Origin: Dictyophora rubrovolvata
Lineage: Eukaryota; Basidiomycota; Agaricomycetes; Phallales; Phallaceae
NCBI GenBank assembly: GCA_029959195.1
Contig: CP114126.1
Location: 620,001 to 684,000 of the forward strand
Direction of reading: 5' to 3'
Length of the DNA: 64,000 nucleotides
Below the pieces are notes generated by a model that was given only the letters and a program-made list of their open reading frames with translations, did not search any database and had not been told where the DNA came from. A program made the translations under genes and the position numbers. Below are positions 36,901-49,306 of the stretch, one piece after another (within the stretch, counting starts at the first letter, position 1; each line of letters starts with the position of its first letter).

Positions 36901-37745
36901 GCACTTATGTTTGATTTCCCCACGCCAGTTTCGGACTAATGCATCAAACAGCGAGACCCGTGGCATATGTTTACTAGCTTCCCACAATATATGCTTTTAG
37001 CACCTAGCTTCGTCAATGTCATCAACGTATACGCCTTCTGTAACTTGTTAGTCATAGGATCCTTTTTCTCCTGCAGACTCTGTTTTGATCCGAAGTATTC
37101 TCTAGGCACGATGTCAGTTGGGGAACGAAGGGTAGTGATAAAGTTGATGCACTGCCTTCAGTATCATCGAAAAAGGGGAAGGAGGATCAGCAAATGGTTG
37201 TCGAAGATGTGGCGCGTATTCAAGCGGATGTCGATAATCTCTTCAAGGAGACCGTTCAACGTGCTTTAACACCGCTCAAATCCGTTGAGGCTAAAGAGAA
37301 GCCGACGCAAGATGTGGGTCACATTGATATCAACTAAAGTTAGCGCAAAGAAACGTCCTAATTGTGCATTTAGGATGAGAACAAGACCTTCCGTACGCGG
37401 TTCGTGGCGTTCTGGATGTTGTCCAATGCGATGCTCGTTGTCGCGATTCAAAACTTGCAAGGTCCTCCCCACCCGACTGATCTTGAAGAAGACCAGGAAG
37501 ATCTTGTCCTAAAACAGAACAGGGTAACTGAATTTCGGTCGTTAAAAAAGGTATCTGGCTCATTCTTAATTCATTAGTACTTCGAAGTTATTTTGTGGTC
37601 CACTTTCGGTATCGCGTTATTCAGATTCATTGGCGTAAGTGCTTTCGGAATTATATTGAGCCTGCAAAGTCTCATCCATAATCCCTTCTAGTGTCTTTTC
37701 TACTTCCTAAAGCGTAATCTTTTCCGTTGTTGCCGTCGCAACTAA
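33927..37745 (+). CDS. Chitin synthase (class I-III division)
   Basis: An integral membrane processive glycosyltransferase making chitin from UDP-GlcNAc. The start at 33927 ([20 protein letters not shown]) leads into a disordered N-terminal region. The chitin synthase N-terminal block follows: [49 protein letters not shown]. Catalytic parts: [77 protein letters not shown], then [13 protein letters not shown] and the QRRRW motif ([15 protein letters not shown]). Several transmembrane helices follow from about 36180 to 37080, and the end is [17 protein letters not shown] at 37745. More than ten introns are present; those at 36000-36500 are only roughly placed. The exact class (I, II or III) needs a tree. 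Confidence 0.95.
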
Positions 37746-38089
37746 AATGGCATTTCGATTTTGACTGGTTATCTCTTTCCGGCGTTGCTATTGATATTAT
37801 CATATTCAGCTATACTACTGCACATGGACCTAGTTTTCTATTTCAAAATTTCTTTTTTTTTCAGTTTACCCCATTTTTTTTTTATAAATCCGATATCTCA
37901 CTCGTTTCTCTTTCTTTCGTTCTTTGTAATAAATTATGTACCTCGTCGGACTGATATTAGTTTAGGTACCTACTATATAGCCCAGAAAACAGAGCTGCCC
38001 TATCTACGACAAGTATTCCTCAAAGAAAGCAAGAGCACATTTGTACAAAAAGCAAGGCGGTACAAGCAAAAGAGAAACAAACACGACCG
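37746..38089. other. Convergent 3' flanks, chitin synthase / RING protein
   Basis: 344 bp between facing stop codons. T-rich runs at 37850-37880 may serve the 3' end of one or other gene. Nothing else is seen. Confidence 0.5.
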
Positions 38090-39268
38090 TTATGAGTACA
38101 TGCCATTGAATTCACTGTGAGCAGGGTACTCGTGCTCGCTTTCCAAGTCGAGAATGTCGGGAGATTCTGACTGACTTGTGGGTGGGATAAGAGTGGGCAG
38201 GACTGACTCGAGAAGAGTGTGCAGGTCGGTATTTGTCAAACCCGATCCGGAGGGACCAAGGCTGAGTCTGTCAAGAACATCGCGAATGACATCGTTGACT
38301 AGACGGGCAGCTGCTGTTTCCGGATTATCTTGTATAGATGGGTCTTCTAAATTGCTGCTCGAAGTTGAGTCCTCCTCGTGTGCACCCGTATTGATATTGT
38401 TGGTATTATTATCGCCTGTGACGTTGCCATCTGTGGCGTTGGAATGTGACATTACATCACTCAAGTTTGACGAATCTGCATTAAGGGAAGGCGGCGTGTT
38501 ACTCGTGCCCACTGGCACAGATCGATCAGTTGGTGTGCTGTCAGGTGGTAAAAGAGGGCAACGGCATGTAGGACATGAGTTGCGCTATGTATACGGTAGA
38601 TAAGATGGATTATCAATAAAGGCGTAAGGGGTGTGTAGGCTTACAGCTTGCCGAATCCATGTGATGATGCTATGAAAGATGAGTCGAAGATTTTGATTAG
38701 AGTTCGATTAAGATGAAGATGAAGATAAATGAGTATGCACTCTTTACGACAGAACATACTGAGGGAATCAATTATTAAATATTTTTTTTAAAAAAAAATT
38801 TAGAACGCACTGTTTACACGTATTTTCCAGACGGGTGACACCCAAACCTTCGGGAGCATGTGTTGGAGATTCCATGACGGAAGCCATCTCTTCCTCGGCT
38901 AAGTGGGCACGAAACGAGACGAGACAGATTGGACACACGCCATCTAAGTTTTGAGGAACGGGCTCAAGATTGTACCCCGTTCACTAAAAGTAAACAAGCT
39001 GTAAGAAACTGACCGATATCAACCTCTGACTCGGTAAGTCTTGGCAGAGACGTGATTAAATCAGCTAGGCGTCTGGGTTGAGAGAACAGCACGTAGGCCC
39101 AAAGCATAAATAAATAAAACTACTGGCGTGTATGTGCACGCGGGGCACATTATGGACTTACGGATCTAAAGGAAAATCGGATTCAGGACCCAGTGCGAGA
39201 AGAGCACGCGAAAGGGCCTGCAAAGTATTGGATAAGGTGGAATCGACGAGGGAGGGAAATTCGCTCAT
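38090..39268 (-). CDS. RING-finger protein (probable E3 ubiquitin ligase), copy 1
   Basis: The start at 39268 gives MSEFPSLVDSTLSNTLQALS, and exon 2 gives RRLADLITSLPRLTESE. The RING is built from three exons: GVCPICLVSFRAHLAEEEM, then TCKHMFCRKD and IITWIRQANSCPTCRCPLL. The zinc pattern is C-x2-C, C-x-H-x2-C-x2-D, C-x2-C, so an Asp stands where Cys or His is usual. The C-terminal ~140 residues are Asn/Ser/Asp-rich (NATDGNVTGDNNTNN) with one helix-like stretch (ARLVNDVIRDVLDRLSLG), ending at 38090. No transmembrane segment is seen. Substrate and pathway are unknown. A related gene with the same RING intron is at 51550. Confidence 0.82.
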
Positions 39269-39565
39269 GGGAGGCAGAGATAAAGAGGCGACTACGTACT
39301 CTTACTGTGGGTCGGACTTGGGATCAAAGATATACGTAACACATTGTTGACACAAAACAGTAGCCATGCACGGCACGGCCTTACGTACGTACAAGTCATT
39401 CATAGGTCTACATATGTGGGACAACAGCAGCGACAGAACGAAACAATTATAATAATAAAACGGGGGAGGGGGGTGAACAGAGACGGGCGTGAGGATCATG
39501 ATAAACAATTCTACAAAAAGCGAGAGGGGATGGGGGTACAGGAAGAGAGATGACGAATTTTCTCT

Positions 39566-40073
39566 TCAGAATGGATTTTCTTCATCATCAATGACCGTGA
39601 CAGAATTCGTCGTGGGTGCAGTATTATCTTCTTCTTCGTCTTCTTTTACTTCATCTCCCGATTCTGGTTTGAACAATTGAACGGGCTTTGCTCTGAATAA
39701 TTGAGAGTCGAGTCAGAATAATCATAGCGTAATCGAGTCTAGCTTACTTGGTAAAGCGCTTCTGCTTTGATTGATTTATTTTCGCAGTGCAAGGTGTTAC
39801 CATCTTGTCAGTAGGTGAAATATATTTCGGATTGCTATAATTGAGCAGTCATTAGCATTTGACGTGGAGGAAGGAAGAAAGAAAAAACCGAACGTACGCT
39901 CCCTTAGCAGCGAGTCTTTTCGCTAGCATCGCTTTCGTAGCTTGCCCAGGCGCATGGAACACGCCATTTGTATTGCCAACAGGCGCAAGAGGTTGTTGCA
40001 CAATAGCGGCCTGTGCTGGGTAATGCATCGGTTGGATAACCGGTGATTCCGAGGGTGATGATACGTTCGACAT
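39566..40073 (-). CDS. Small conserved protein, possibly Spo12 family
   Basis: The start at 40073 gives MSNVSSPSESPVIQPMHYPA and TKAMLAKRLAAKGA. A second exon begins NPKYISPTDKMVTPCTAKIN and QSKQKRFTKAKPVQLFKP. The tail is acidic (EVKEDEEEDNTAP...DDEENPF), with the stop at 39566. The SPTDKMVTPCTAK..KKRF-like core resembles the short Spo12 motif, found in small regulators of mitotic exit and meiosis. This match is from memory of a very short motif, so it is only a suggestion. About 130 residues are predicted, with two introns. Its promoter is shared with the divergent Rheb gene. Confidence 0.6.
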
Positions 40074-40555
40074 GACGACAAGGAGGAGTGAGAGGAGGAG
40101 GGGGAGATGTCTTTTTACGTAATTTCTCGGTTTGCGACGCGCTTGATAAACAAGTCAGGTGAGTCTGACGTAATAATAACCGGACATGCATGAAATCGGG
40201 ACTGCTGGCTTATTTTGGAAATTAGGGCCTTTACTCTTTCGGTCCTCGGGACAAAATACGCTTGTCCATAAATATTCAACGAGGTCGAGAATGTTATTGT
40301 AATAATATTATATTATTGCTTGGAGCTGAACTCCCCAAAATTCTAGACTATTATTGGACCTTGATCATATCCAGAATCTGACATCGGAGTTTACCGAGAT
40401 AATACTCCTTGAGCCGGCCTAAAACTGTGCGCCCGCCTTCCTCGTTCGCTGTCTTTTCCCGTTTTCAAACTTTCCCTCTCTACTTCTCCTCCTCTTTCTC
40501 CGTCGTCGCTCGTTTTCTTTCTTGTCTAGGATTTCTGCCATCCCACTATTCCTAC
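40074..40555. promoter_or_regulatory. Divergent region, Spo12-like / Rheb
   Basis: 482 bp with an AT-only near-palindrome at 40301-40317 (AATAATATTATATTATT). A CT-rich stretch (about 40435-40540) leads up to the Rheb ATG. No gene is seen. Confidence 0.45.
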
Positions 40556-41383
40556 ATGTCTAGTGACGCTTTGAAAAAGAGGAAAATTGCCGTTTTGGGC
40601 TCTCGTTCAGTCGGTTCGTTATCGTCCTCCTACACGTGACGAAAACAGCATGTTAATATATACTCAATCTCAACTAGGAAAATCATCTCTTGTCGTCCAA
40701 TATACTGAAAATCATTTCGTGGAGGCCTATTACCCGACTATCGAGAACACTTTTACCAAAGGCATCAATTTCAAAGGTGTTGAATATGATTGCGATATCA
40801 TTGATACCGCTGGTCAGGTACGCTTCTCAAACTTTCGGCATAAGCACTAGATTTAATTTACTTTATCTGTTTTGTCCTTTTAGGACGAGTATTCCATTTT
40901 GAATCATAAACACGCAATAGGCGTCCACGGCTATGTCTTAGTGTACTCAGTCGCATCTCGTCAATCATTCGAAATGGTCCGCATCGTCTACGACAAAATC
41001 ATAAACTTTTGTGGTCTCCCTGCAATACCCTGCGTTATCGTCGGCCAGAAACGCGATCTCAGTCGCTATCGGTATAGCCCCTTACTCTCCTTCCGCTCCA
41101 ATCAACGGGTCTACTAACCCCAACTTTACCTTTCTAGGCAAGTATCAGAAAAAGAAGGTCAGGAATTAGCCGTTTCGGTAGGCTCAGCATGGATCGAAAC
41201 CTCCGCACGAAATAATGAGAATATCGGTGAGTAATCCAATTCTTCTTCTTTTCATCATGATTCATTCTCCCAATTGTTGTTCTTTTCTTTTTAGCCCAAG
41301 TTTTCGAACTATGTCTAAATGAAATTGAGAAAGCCCGGAGAGGTTCAGCCCAACCAGATTCCAGCAAATGCATTCTGATGTGA
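40556..41383 (+). CDS. RHB1: Rheb GTPase (TORC1 activator family)
   Basis: The start at 40556 gives MSSDALKKRKIAVLGSRSVG and, across an intron, KSSLVVQYTENHFVEAYYPT. The Arg in the GSRSVGKSS P-loop is the Rheb hallmark. Further blocks: TIENTFTKGINFKGVEYDCD, IIDTAGQDEYSILNHKHAIG, VHGYVLVYSVASRQSFEMV, then IVGQKRDLSRYR (an NKxD variant, GQKRD), WIETSARNNENI and a CILM CaaX box at the C-terminus. Five exons join in phase, with the stop at 41383. Rheb controls TOR signalling and amino-acid uptake in fungi. In most Rheb proteins G4 is NKKD; Gln in place of Asn here is worth checking. The family call itself is secure. Confidence 0.95.
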
Positions 41384-41957
41384 TCATGATTCGCCACCCC
41401 CTCTTATCACCATCTCATCCCGTCACTATTCTTCTTCCTTCCCTATGTCATCATCAGCCTTCCACTCTGACGCCTGCCAATGCATCTTGGCGTCCGTCCT
41501 CACATCACCCTTTCACCTTCCATTCGCTATGTCCATCCTTGCTGTCCCATAGATCATATAACTCGATTTCGTGTTTTCCGTTTACACCTTCCCTCTCCCG
41601 TCATCATCTTTTTCTCATTTTCTTCTTTCCCATCTTTGTCACTTTTCCTTTTTTTTTCTCTCATCGGCACTCTTGAACAGTACGTGTATTAGTTTTTTTA
41701 TGACTCTCTGTCGTCGCTTTGGTTGGATGTGTCATCATATCGTATTTAAACGATTTAGGGCACTTTGCACTCGAAGTATATCATACCATAATAGTCTCTC
41801 TATCGGTCTCGGAACGTTTTTATCTTTAGTATTAGTCAAATGCCAACACGCCCAATGTACTAGTTCGGAGGATAATTTACAAATGGACCTGTTTCAAGAT
41901 TCAAGGATCGGTATATACAAACTTTCTATGAATCAAAAGAGGTTTGGACATTTATCG
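41384..41957. other. Convergent 3' flanks, Rheb / beta-mannosidase
   Basis: 574 bp, strongly pyrimidine-rich on the + strand between 41390 and 41670. Open frames here are low-complexity Ser/Phe/Pro runs and are not believable genes. A long Rheb 3' UTR is the simplest reading. Confidence 0.5.
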
Positions 41958-44900
41958 TCAAGCGGACCCATCTCCGAGAAATCTTGCTTTGATCTTTCGG
42001 CCATTCAATCCTATTGCACGAATAGTTTGGGGGTCGCCGGGAAACAAGTCTATTGCCTGGTCGCTCCACGTTACGTCGTCGCCATCGACATCAAGAACGA
42101 TTCCCTTGACAGGAAATTGGCCCTTCAAACGCACCGTACTGCCATCAGGATCAACGGTTATATCTAACCCTGCTACTTCAGGCTTAGGGAAATTAATGAA
42201 CTTGAATGGCTCAGGCCTTGAAAGGTTGTGAGTTTTTCCCTAGCTCTCGCCGCCACTTTTAATATCTGGGACACCATACCAATTCGAATAACGACTCAAC
42301 ACCGTCCCATCAGAATCGATCAAGCGTACGGAAAGGACGATAGGTAGTATTGCATCGCTTAATTTTGTGCGAGTCGATTGCCCAGGAAGATTGCCTTTGA
42401 ATAGCTCCGTACTCGAGTTAGCTTGGAGAACTACTTCCTCAGAGGTTTGATAATTCCATGACGGATTATCCAGATTGAATGCTTTGACATCAAGCCTAAC
42501 TTTCTTCCCTTCCAGTGTGCTGTTAGTTCCCCAAATTTCGATAACAGTATCGATGGTGAAAAATGCAGCTGTACGAGCATCTGCGAAGACCTTTTTTTCT
42601 TTACGTGTAACACCAACAGTGTACGGCTTCAACTCGCGTGCAATAGCATAGTACGATGGTTTGGGACGTCCGAAGTAGTCTATGATAGCCCATCTATGTG
42701 CAAAGTTGAGAATAATCCATAAGTAGGGACCTTGAATACTATCATTGGGCTTACGAGGTTACGGGCCAGCAATCATTTAACTAGAAAACTTGGTATTAAT
42801 CATATAATTCGGAGTAGCACGGCCGATCTAGTCACAGACCTGCCAGACTAAAGCACCTGCACAATATTCTTTCCCTGGTCCTCGCCATTCTCGGCGCCAT
42901 AGCCTATAGGCACTCGCAAGGGTTTCTGCCTGCATGATCTGCGTATAATAGACGTAGCTGATGGTGTTCACAAAAGAAGATTTCATCAGCAACATTTCAC
43001 AAATTCAGCGCAAGTACAGTCCAAACCTTTCCATCTCGAAACTGTGTCTGAAGTTCTCGATCAAATAAAGCTGACGAAACCAGGTTGGAATCTCTAAATC
43101 ATATTTGACTCGTTTGCAATACTTGCCTCAATACGTCTTTGCCAGCCATCTGCTTTGTTGTGGACGTCCATGAGCCTGGACTGAGGATAGCGTTCCTCCG
43201 TATTCCCATTGAGCCAGTAGTCCACGGTTCGAATATTAGGGAAGCCTTCCCTGAATGATCCAGTTAAAGTTAAGTCGCGCGGTGAGTTATGAGTACGTAC
43301 ATCCCAAATTCTGAGACAAATCGACCTGAAAGCTTGTCCCAGTTGTGCCAAGGCTCTTGAGATCCCTACATGGCAATTTCAAATCATGTAAAGGGTGGAC
43401 AAACGTAGGAACTTACATGCCATACATTCCCTGAAGTCTCAGCGATCAGTATACGTTATTCGTGTGAAGGCGGCATAAACTCACATTGATGTAAATCTCT
43501 AGGGCATTGGTCAGCTCGGGTCCCAAACAACAACTCAAGTTACGTACCCGTAATTCCTATCGGTTGTAACCTTTCCATAACCACTGGTGGAACGCGAACG
43601 TAAAGAGACTTTTCAAAAGGTCAATGGAGTATACGTACGAGTAAGGTGAACTTCGATGATAAGCAATGTCACTAAATTCACGAGTTATCTCTGGTAAAAC
43701 CCTTTCGTAAATATAACGAGCAGGGAAGTTGGTGTTTCTAAAGTCAGAGGTCTCATCCGAATAATCCAATTCGAGACCGGCCGACTCGGCTAGTTGATAA
43801 TCTATAAACCTACGTGAACATCAATACTATCATTCTGGCCATTTCAGCTCGCCTTCGTTGTTACCAGCTGGTAGTTAAGGGGTAAATTCACTGTAATGTA
43901 ATCAGGCACCCAAACATACCAAAGATAACTATAGAAGGATGGTGGCGAAGTCTCTTGACATTCGCTTCGGCCTCCTCTGAAACTTCTTTCACAAAATCAT
44001 CATATGCAGGATACTGACAATTTTGAGTGATGATAATTGGGTATAGTTGTGAAAACCCCACCTGCCCACAGCCGAACATGAAGTCTTGCCAGACCAAAAT
44101 ACCCATTTCTGATACGCAATTCAGCTACTGAGTTGCTTCCCAAGGAGTAAACATTTACCATCGCACAGATCATAAAAAATGTCGTCTTCCTAAAGGATTT
44201 TTTTTTTCAGCATGCAAGACCCTGAAAAGGGCTGTATCACGAACATAAATGCCGCCTCCCCAGACTCGAATCATGTTTTGATTTCCATTTACAAGCAACT
44301 CGAGCCATTTTTTGTACGTTTCAGAAGTAATACTAAAACCGAATTCATCTTATCAGAACAATATGTAAATGAAAGATAAGAAACCAACTTGGTCAAAAAG
44401 GAATCGGCAGGAATCCAATTAGATCCTAAGCATTTGTGTCAGTCATGGAGCAATTGGTTATCACCTTTGGCGGCAGCTTACCACCGCAGAATACAGGGAT
44501 ATTATTAATTTCGAAAAAGAAGGAGCGACCTTCTGCTTCGATCAACTTATTTTGAACTAGTCTTACTCTACGGATCCCTATCTTCTGCTGCTTGGAGTCT
44601 GAAGCTTTGCCCTTCTATGCTTGAGGAACGCCACGCGAATTAATTACATGGTGCTTACCCCGTTGGACAATTGAACCTCCACCGTATAAAGAGGTTGTTT
44701 TCCGTAACCAATGGGGTACCACAAGTCAAATTCGCCTTTGGTTCCGTTGAATTTCGCCAATAATTTGCCATTTTTCAAGGGCGAGGTTTCTGTTCGGACG
44801 AGGTCTCCTTTGGGATCCTTGATTGTGATTTTGATTTCTCCTTCAGGAATGTCAGTTTCCACAGAAGCCAAAATGGTTACATCGAGAGTTTCAGACACTT

Positions 44901-45835
44901 CGGTTCTGACTCTCAAGTCTGTAATGCGAGACACGTATGAGTGCAAGCGTACAGGACGCCATGGACCAATCGTCATCAAGACTGGGCCCCAATCCCAGCC
45001 ATAACTACAAGCAATGTCAAAATCGAAAAAAAAGAAAGGCTGGATAAACGATTTACTTGTATTGTGCCTTGCGCACATGAAGACGACTTGAATCTCCATT
45101 CCAGAGCTGAAGTTTGCTGTGTTTAATTTCAAGGTCTCTGCCCTACATTTCATCCTATGTCATAATTTCCGGTTAGATGGTTACAGGAGAGACTTTACCT
45201 TAAGGAAGGTGCTCGGGAATGTCAAGGTGAGTTCATTTGATCCCGCTACGAGATGTGACTTCACAGGCACACGATATGGAACAAACATGTTGCTCGATCT
45301 ATTTAAGAGTTAAAAGAAGATAAAGGCAGCAATAAATTTCTCTGACTGTAGAATAGCATGTCCGTTCTATAACGAAGTTACGACGTTAGTTACATGATTG
45401 GTAGGCACGAGCGGGAACATACTAAATGCACCACAGAATAAGTATCGAGACCTTCGAAAACCAAATCGATGTTTGGATCAACAAAATTTGAGCTTTCTAG
45501 CACAAAATTTGTCTTGAAAACCCAATCGGACTCTCCAATCCCTGTGACGAAGAGACAAAGGACTTCGTTTAGGCTTGCATGCTATGATGATAACAAAGAA
45601 GCATTACACTGAACATCCCATTCATGGTCTTTGATGAACTAAACCAAAAGAGATCAAACAAATGCAGAATCATTCAATTCAAAAGATAACGTGCAGGATT
45701 TGGTATCTTATCGGCTTTGAGAAGCTCTACATGCACACTAGTTGGGACTGATGATATGTTCTGCCATTCGCCAGGCTTCTGATCGCGGAGTTGAGCAAAT
45801 TTCCAATTCTTGTCTAGTGTAATGAGAGTAGCCAT
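41958..45835 (-). CDS. Beta-mannosidase, GH2, intracellular (mndB-like)
   Basis: It hydrolyses terminal beta-1,4-mannose from manno-oligosaccharides. The start at 45835 (MATLITLDKNWKFAQLRDQK) has no signal peptide, as in the intracellular mndB clade. Early blocks are WIGESDWVFKTNF and VDPNIDLVFEGLDTYS; then SYGWDWGPVLMTIGPWRPVR, MGILVWQDFMFGCGQYPAY, and the acid/base site IVIFAGNNEDYQLAESAGLE. The nucleophile region is GRFVSEFGM. The C-terminal domain includes VGVTRKEKKVFADARTAAFF and EPFKFINFPKPEVAGLD, ending at 41958. There are about fifteen introns. The one at 43852-43802 starts with GC instead of GT and splits the catalytic NNE-D motif. It is divergent from the sugar transporter. Confidence 0.94.
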
Positions 45836-46290
45836 GCGCCAAGGGGAAACAATTGGTGTTGTGGTAAGGAGATGAGGCTAGAAATCCCGTGGGCATGTGT
45901 TGCAATCGACATTTGCATTTTCGAGCGATTTGGCTAGTCTACTTCCGAGAATCCCCCGACGACACTTCCGAAAGTCTGGCGCTCCGCGATTTTATTCCGC
46001 AGACGTCTGAAGAAGCACAGCAGAATCCTTCGGATATATTCCAGTCAGTTTGCTATTGGTGACGAAGCACTTCTCGAATTTTTTTTTTCATTCCGTTGAT
46101 TCGAAATTTACATCTGATAGCATCTGATAGTTCTTTTGAATCTTTTCCTCCACCACATGACTAGTATATCATATTCTTCCTGGGAGCTGCTCAGTGCTCG
46201 CCAGTCATGAAAATATGTCTTAAGAATGTATAGATTAGAAAAAAAATGTTTGTGTCGTGAGTCCTCGTTTCACCCTGACTGTTTTCACTG
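45836..46290. promoter_or_regulatory. Divergent promoter region, beta-mannosidase / sugar transporter
   Basis: 455 bp between divergent starts of a glycosidase and a sugar permease, so shared control is plausible. It contains an exact tandem 10-mer, CATCTGATAG twice, at 46111-46130. Clustered TTCCGA/TTCCGC-like motifs occur near 45940-46010. No gene is seen. Confidence 0.5.
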
Positions 46291-49172
46291 ATGGAGCCAG
46301 AAAAATATTCTGACGCAAAAGAAGTAAGAGTTCTATCTTCTGCAATCTGGTTTCAGTCTTTCCATAGACAAACACTAGTCATCCATCCAAACGGAACGTT
46401 ATGCAAGTCCTTTATCTCCTACTGATGTCCAGAAACTTGTTCATGTAAGAAATGGTACAGTCTGTATTCCTCTTCGGTGTCCCGCTCGCATCCCCTTGAA
46501 AGTCTTTCTCTAGCTGCATTTTCGGCTGCTGCGATGGAGGGGAAACTCAATCCCTGGTCCAAAGACTCGTTTTACCTTTATTTGATGTGCTTGTAAGTAT
46601 CATCAAGCAGCTATCTCATAGCGGTCTGTAAACTGACATCCTTAGTACCTCTTTCTTATGCGCGTAAGTTGTCAGTTAGATCTTACATCTCCCGATTCTC
46701 ACATGACCTAGATGTGCAAATGGCTATGTGAGTCCGTACTTTTCTGTGTGTTAACAGTTGCGAATATATCATTCAGGATGGGTCCTTAATGACGGCCATC
46801 AATTCAGTTGGTACCAAACCCTATGTATATCTCTTTATTATATCTCTGATAACCCTTGCAGATGCCATTTTATCAAAGTCGCTTCAGTGCAGGCACTTTA
46901 GGCTCTACCACGGGATTGATATTCTCGATGTATGTCTGGAGTACTTGAATCACGGTTACGTTTGCCTCAAACTGACGTCGACGGTCTTCGAAGGTATACA
47001 ATCGGTGGTCTGATTGGACCCTTCTTCGCTGGCCCTCTAACAGACTCTAGGCTTGGCCGAAGAGGAGCAATGCAAATCGGCGCTTTTCTTATCTGCATTG
47101 GTATACTAAGAATATTGACGATATCTCCGGAGTTACTAATGATATCACCAATACATAGGTGCTGCTGTTATAGCATCTTCAATGGAGAAACCTCAGTTCA
47201 TTTTTGGCCGTTTTGTTTTGGGGTTCGGTGTGAGTTAAATCGTCAACATAACTTGGCAACTAACAAAATATAACCCGGCATATAGGTTAGTATCCTTACC
47301 TGCGCCGCACCCTCGTACATCGTAGAAGTGTCTCCCCCGCAGTGGAGGGGTCGCTTGACGGCTGTTTATAATCTAGGCATATTTGCTAATGTTTACTCGA
47401 TAAAGCGTATTCATTTTTTTACTAGGCTGGTTTGGAGGGTCTATTCCTGCGGCCGCCATTACACTAGGGTGCCAAAGCATTCAATCAGACTGGTCTTGGC
47501 GTCTCCCTCTTATTTTCCAGGTAACATATTGTATCCTGGATCAAAGAGCATCGTCATTCTCACTGCGATTTATAGGCCGCCCCATCCGTCGTCGTCATAA
47601 TACTTGTGTTTTTCCTTCCGGAAAGTCCCAGATGGCTTATTGCCAATTCTCGAGACGAAGAAGCTCTTGCTTTCTTGATCAGGTTTCACGGAAATAGAAA
47701 TCCTAATAATCCTGTAGTCAAATTGGAATGGTAAATTATCATCTAATCGTGTTGATTAATTTTTTTGACGCCGCCCCTAGGCAAGAGTTCAAAGGGAATA
47801 TCACCATCGACGGAGCAGACAAAAGGTGCACGTCGAACGCACTTATAAAGTACGATAAAGCCTAACATTTATCAAATTACAGATGGTGGGACTACCGCGA
47901 ATTGTAAGTCGAGTTTTGACTGAACCCCAAGCCAAATCATTAATCCAATTACAAGGTTTACCACACGAAACGCAAGATATCGTTCACTCATTGTCATCAT
48001 GATGGGGTGCTTCGGACAATTTTCTGGTAATGGATTGGGTTATTTCAATTTACAGATTTATGAAGCTGTCGGTAAGTTCGAAGAAGAAATCTGTTGTTAG
48101 TTTGATTCGTATGGTCTTTGATCTAGGATATGGCACTCACATGCAATTCGTGTTGAATTTGCTGAGTTCGATAGTTTCGGCATTCGCTGCTAGTTGTGGT
48201 GTTGCTCTTTCAGACAGAATGCCTCGGAGACAGGTTTTGGTTTGGGGAACTTTAGCTTCCGCCCTTTTCTTGGGCATAAATGGTGGTCTGTCCTTGAAGT
48301 GGGCTCATACGTCTCCAGAGCACGTCAACCTTGCGGTCGGCCAGGGGTAATTATTTCGAACAATGTATATTGCACTCGCGATTTATTAATTGGCTTGTAG
48401 GGCAGTTGCAGCGTACTTTCTCTTCAACGTCGTAAGTTTCTTTTAGTAATCGGTGTTGTCTTGATTCAGCAGATATTTTTGTAGTCTTATTGTTTTTCAT
48501 ATACCCCTCTCCAAGGGTTGTATCCTGTCGAGGTACTTCAGACTACAGCCAGAGCTAAGGGAATGTCAATGGTACTACTCAATTAGCATATTCTGATACT
48601 CATCTTTCCTGATTCCCATAATCCATCAGTATGGAGTTGTTGTCTCATTGTTCTCCTTCATCAACACAGTGGGTCCCTCCGCGTTTCGGTTTTTGACGAA
48701 AACTAATAACGAATTTAGTACGCTGGTCCTATTGCCTTGCAAAATATCAAGTGCGTCTTTTAAATTTTAGACTTGAATAGGATTTTGAGTCTTGACTATT
48801 CGCTAGATACAACTATGTTTTCGTAATTCATTCAGGTTTTTTTTAGTATTTTTGTGATTAGTGATATTTTACCCTAGATTTTTGTGGGATGGGATTGTAT
48901 CGAAGCATTGCTTTGGTACTTATTTGGTAAGTTTCGTCAAATGTCAAGCAAGTATCATTAACTAAGATTTATCATACTATAGGCGTCGAGACGGTCGGAA
49001 GGTGACTAAGTTTTGCTCTCACCGCGCATGATATAGGAGTTGAATTCTCGTCAGATCACTTGAAGAATTAGAAGAGCTCTTTTCATCTCCAGATCCAGTC
49101 GCTGCGTCGAAACGGATACAGCTTATTGCTGTGGAGAAAGCTGGGACCGCTACCGTTGTCCATGACGCTTGA
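46291..49172 (+). CDS. MFS sugar transporter (hexose/lactose permease type, 12 TM)
   Basis: The start at 46291 gives MEPEKYSDAKE; a second exon gives SSIQTERYASPLSPTDVQKL; then AMEGKLNPWSKDSFYLYLM begins helix 1. Sugar-porter motifs: GLIGPFFAGPLTDSRLGRRG, PSYIVEVSPPQWRGRLTAVY, FFLPESPRWLIANSRDEEAL, GCFGQFSGNGLGYFNLQIYE, ALSDRMPRRQVLVWGTLASA, YTPLQGLYPVEVLQTTARAK and FGVETVGRSLEELEELFSSP. The end is VVHDA at 49172. This pattern (PESPRW, PVE, G-R-x-L-E-E) fits the lactose/hexose permease group common in plant-degrading basidiomycetes. Around fifteen short exons are present. The transported sugar is unknown. Neighbouring beta-mannosidase and GH79 genes suggest uptake of polysaccharide breakdown products. 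Confidence 0.92.
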
Positions 49173-49306
49173 CTTTGACAAGTCCCAAGAATGATGATCC
49201 ATGCGCGCGTGCTCCACTATGATCCGTCCAATAACAGGATATCCATGTATTTTCTGTCTGAAACAAAGTCTATTGCTATCACCAGTATTGAAATTGAACC
49301 TCACTC

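Noticed and set aside
40301-40317. AT-only near-palindrome
   Set aside because: Short and expected by chance in AT-rich intergenic DNA; no flanking duplication or element ends.
41368-42167. Overlapping + strand frames, one of 198 codons
   Set aside because: The first half is pyrimidine-rich Ser/Phe/Pro sequence in the Rheb 3' flank; the second half is antisense to the last exon of beta-mannosidase.
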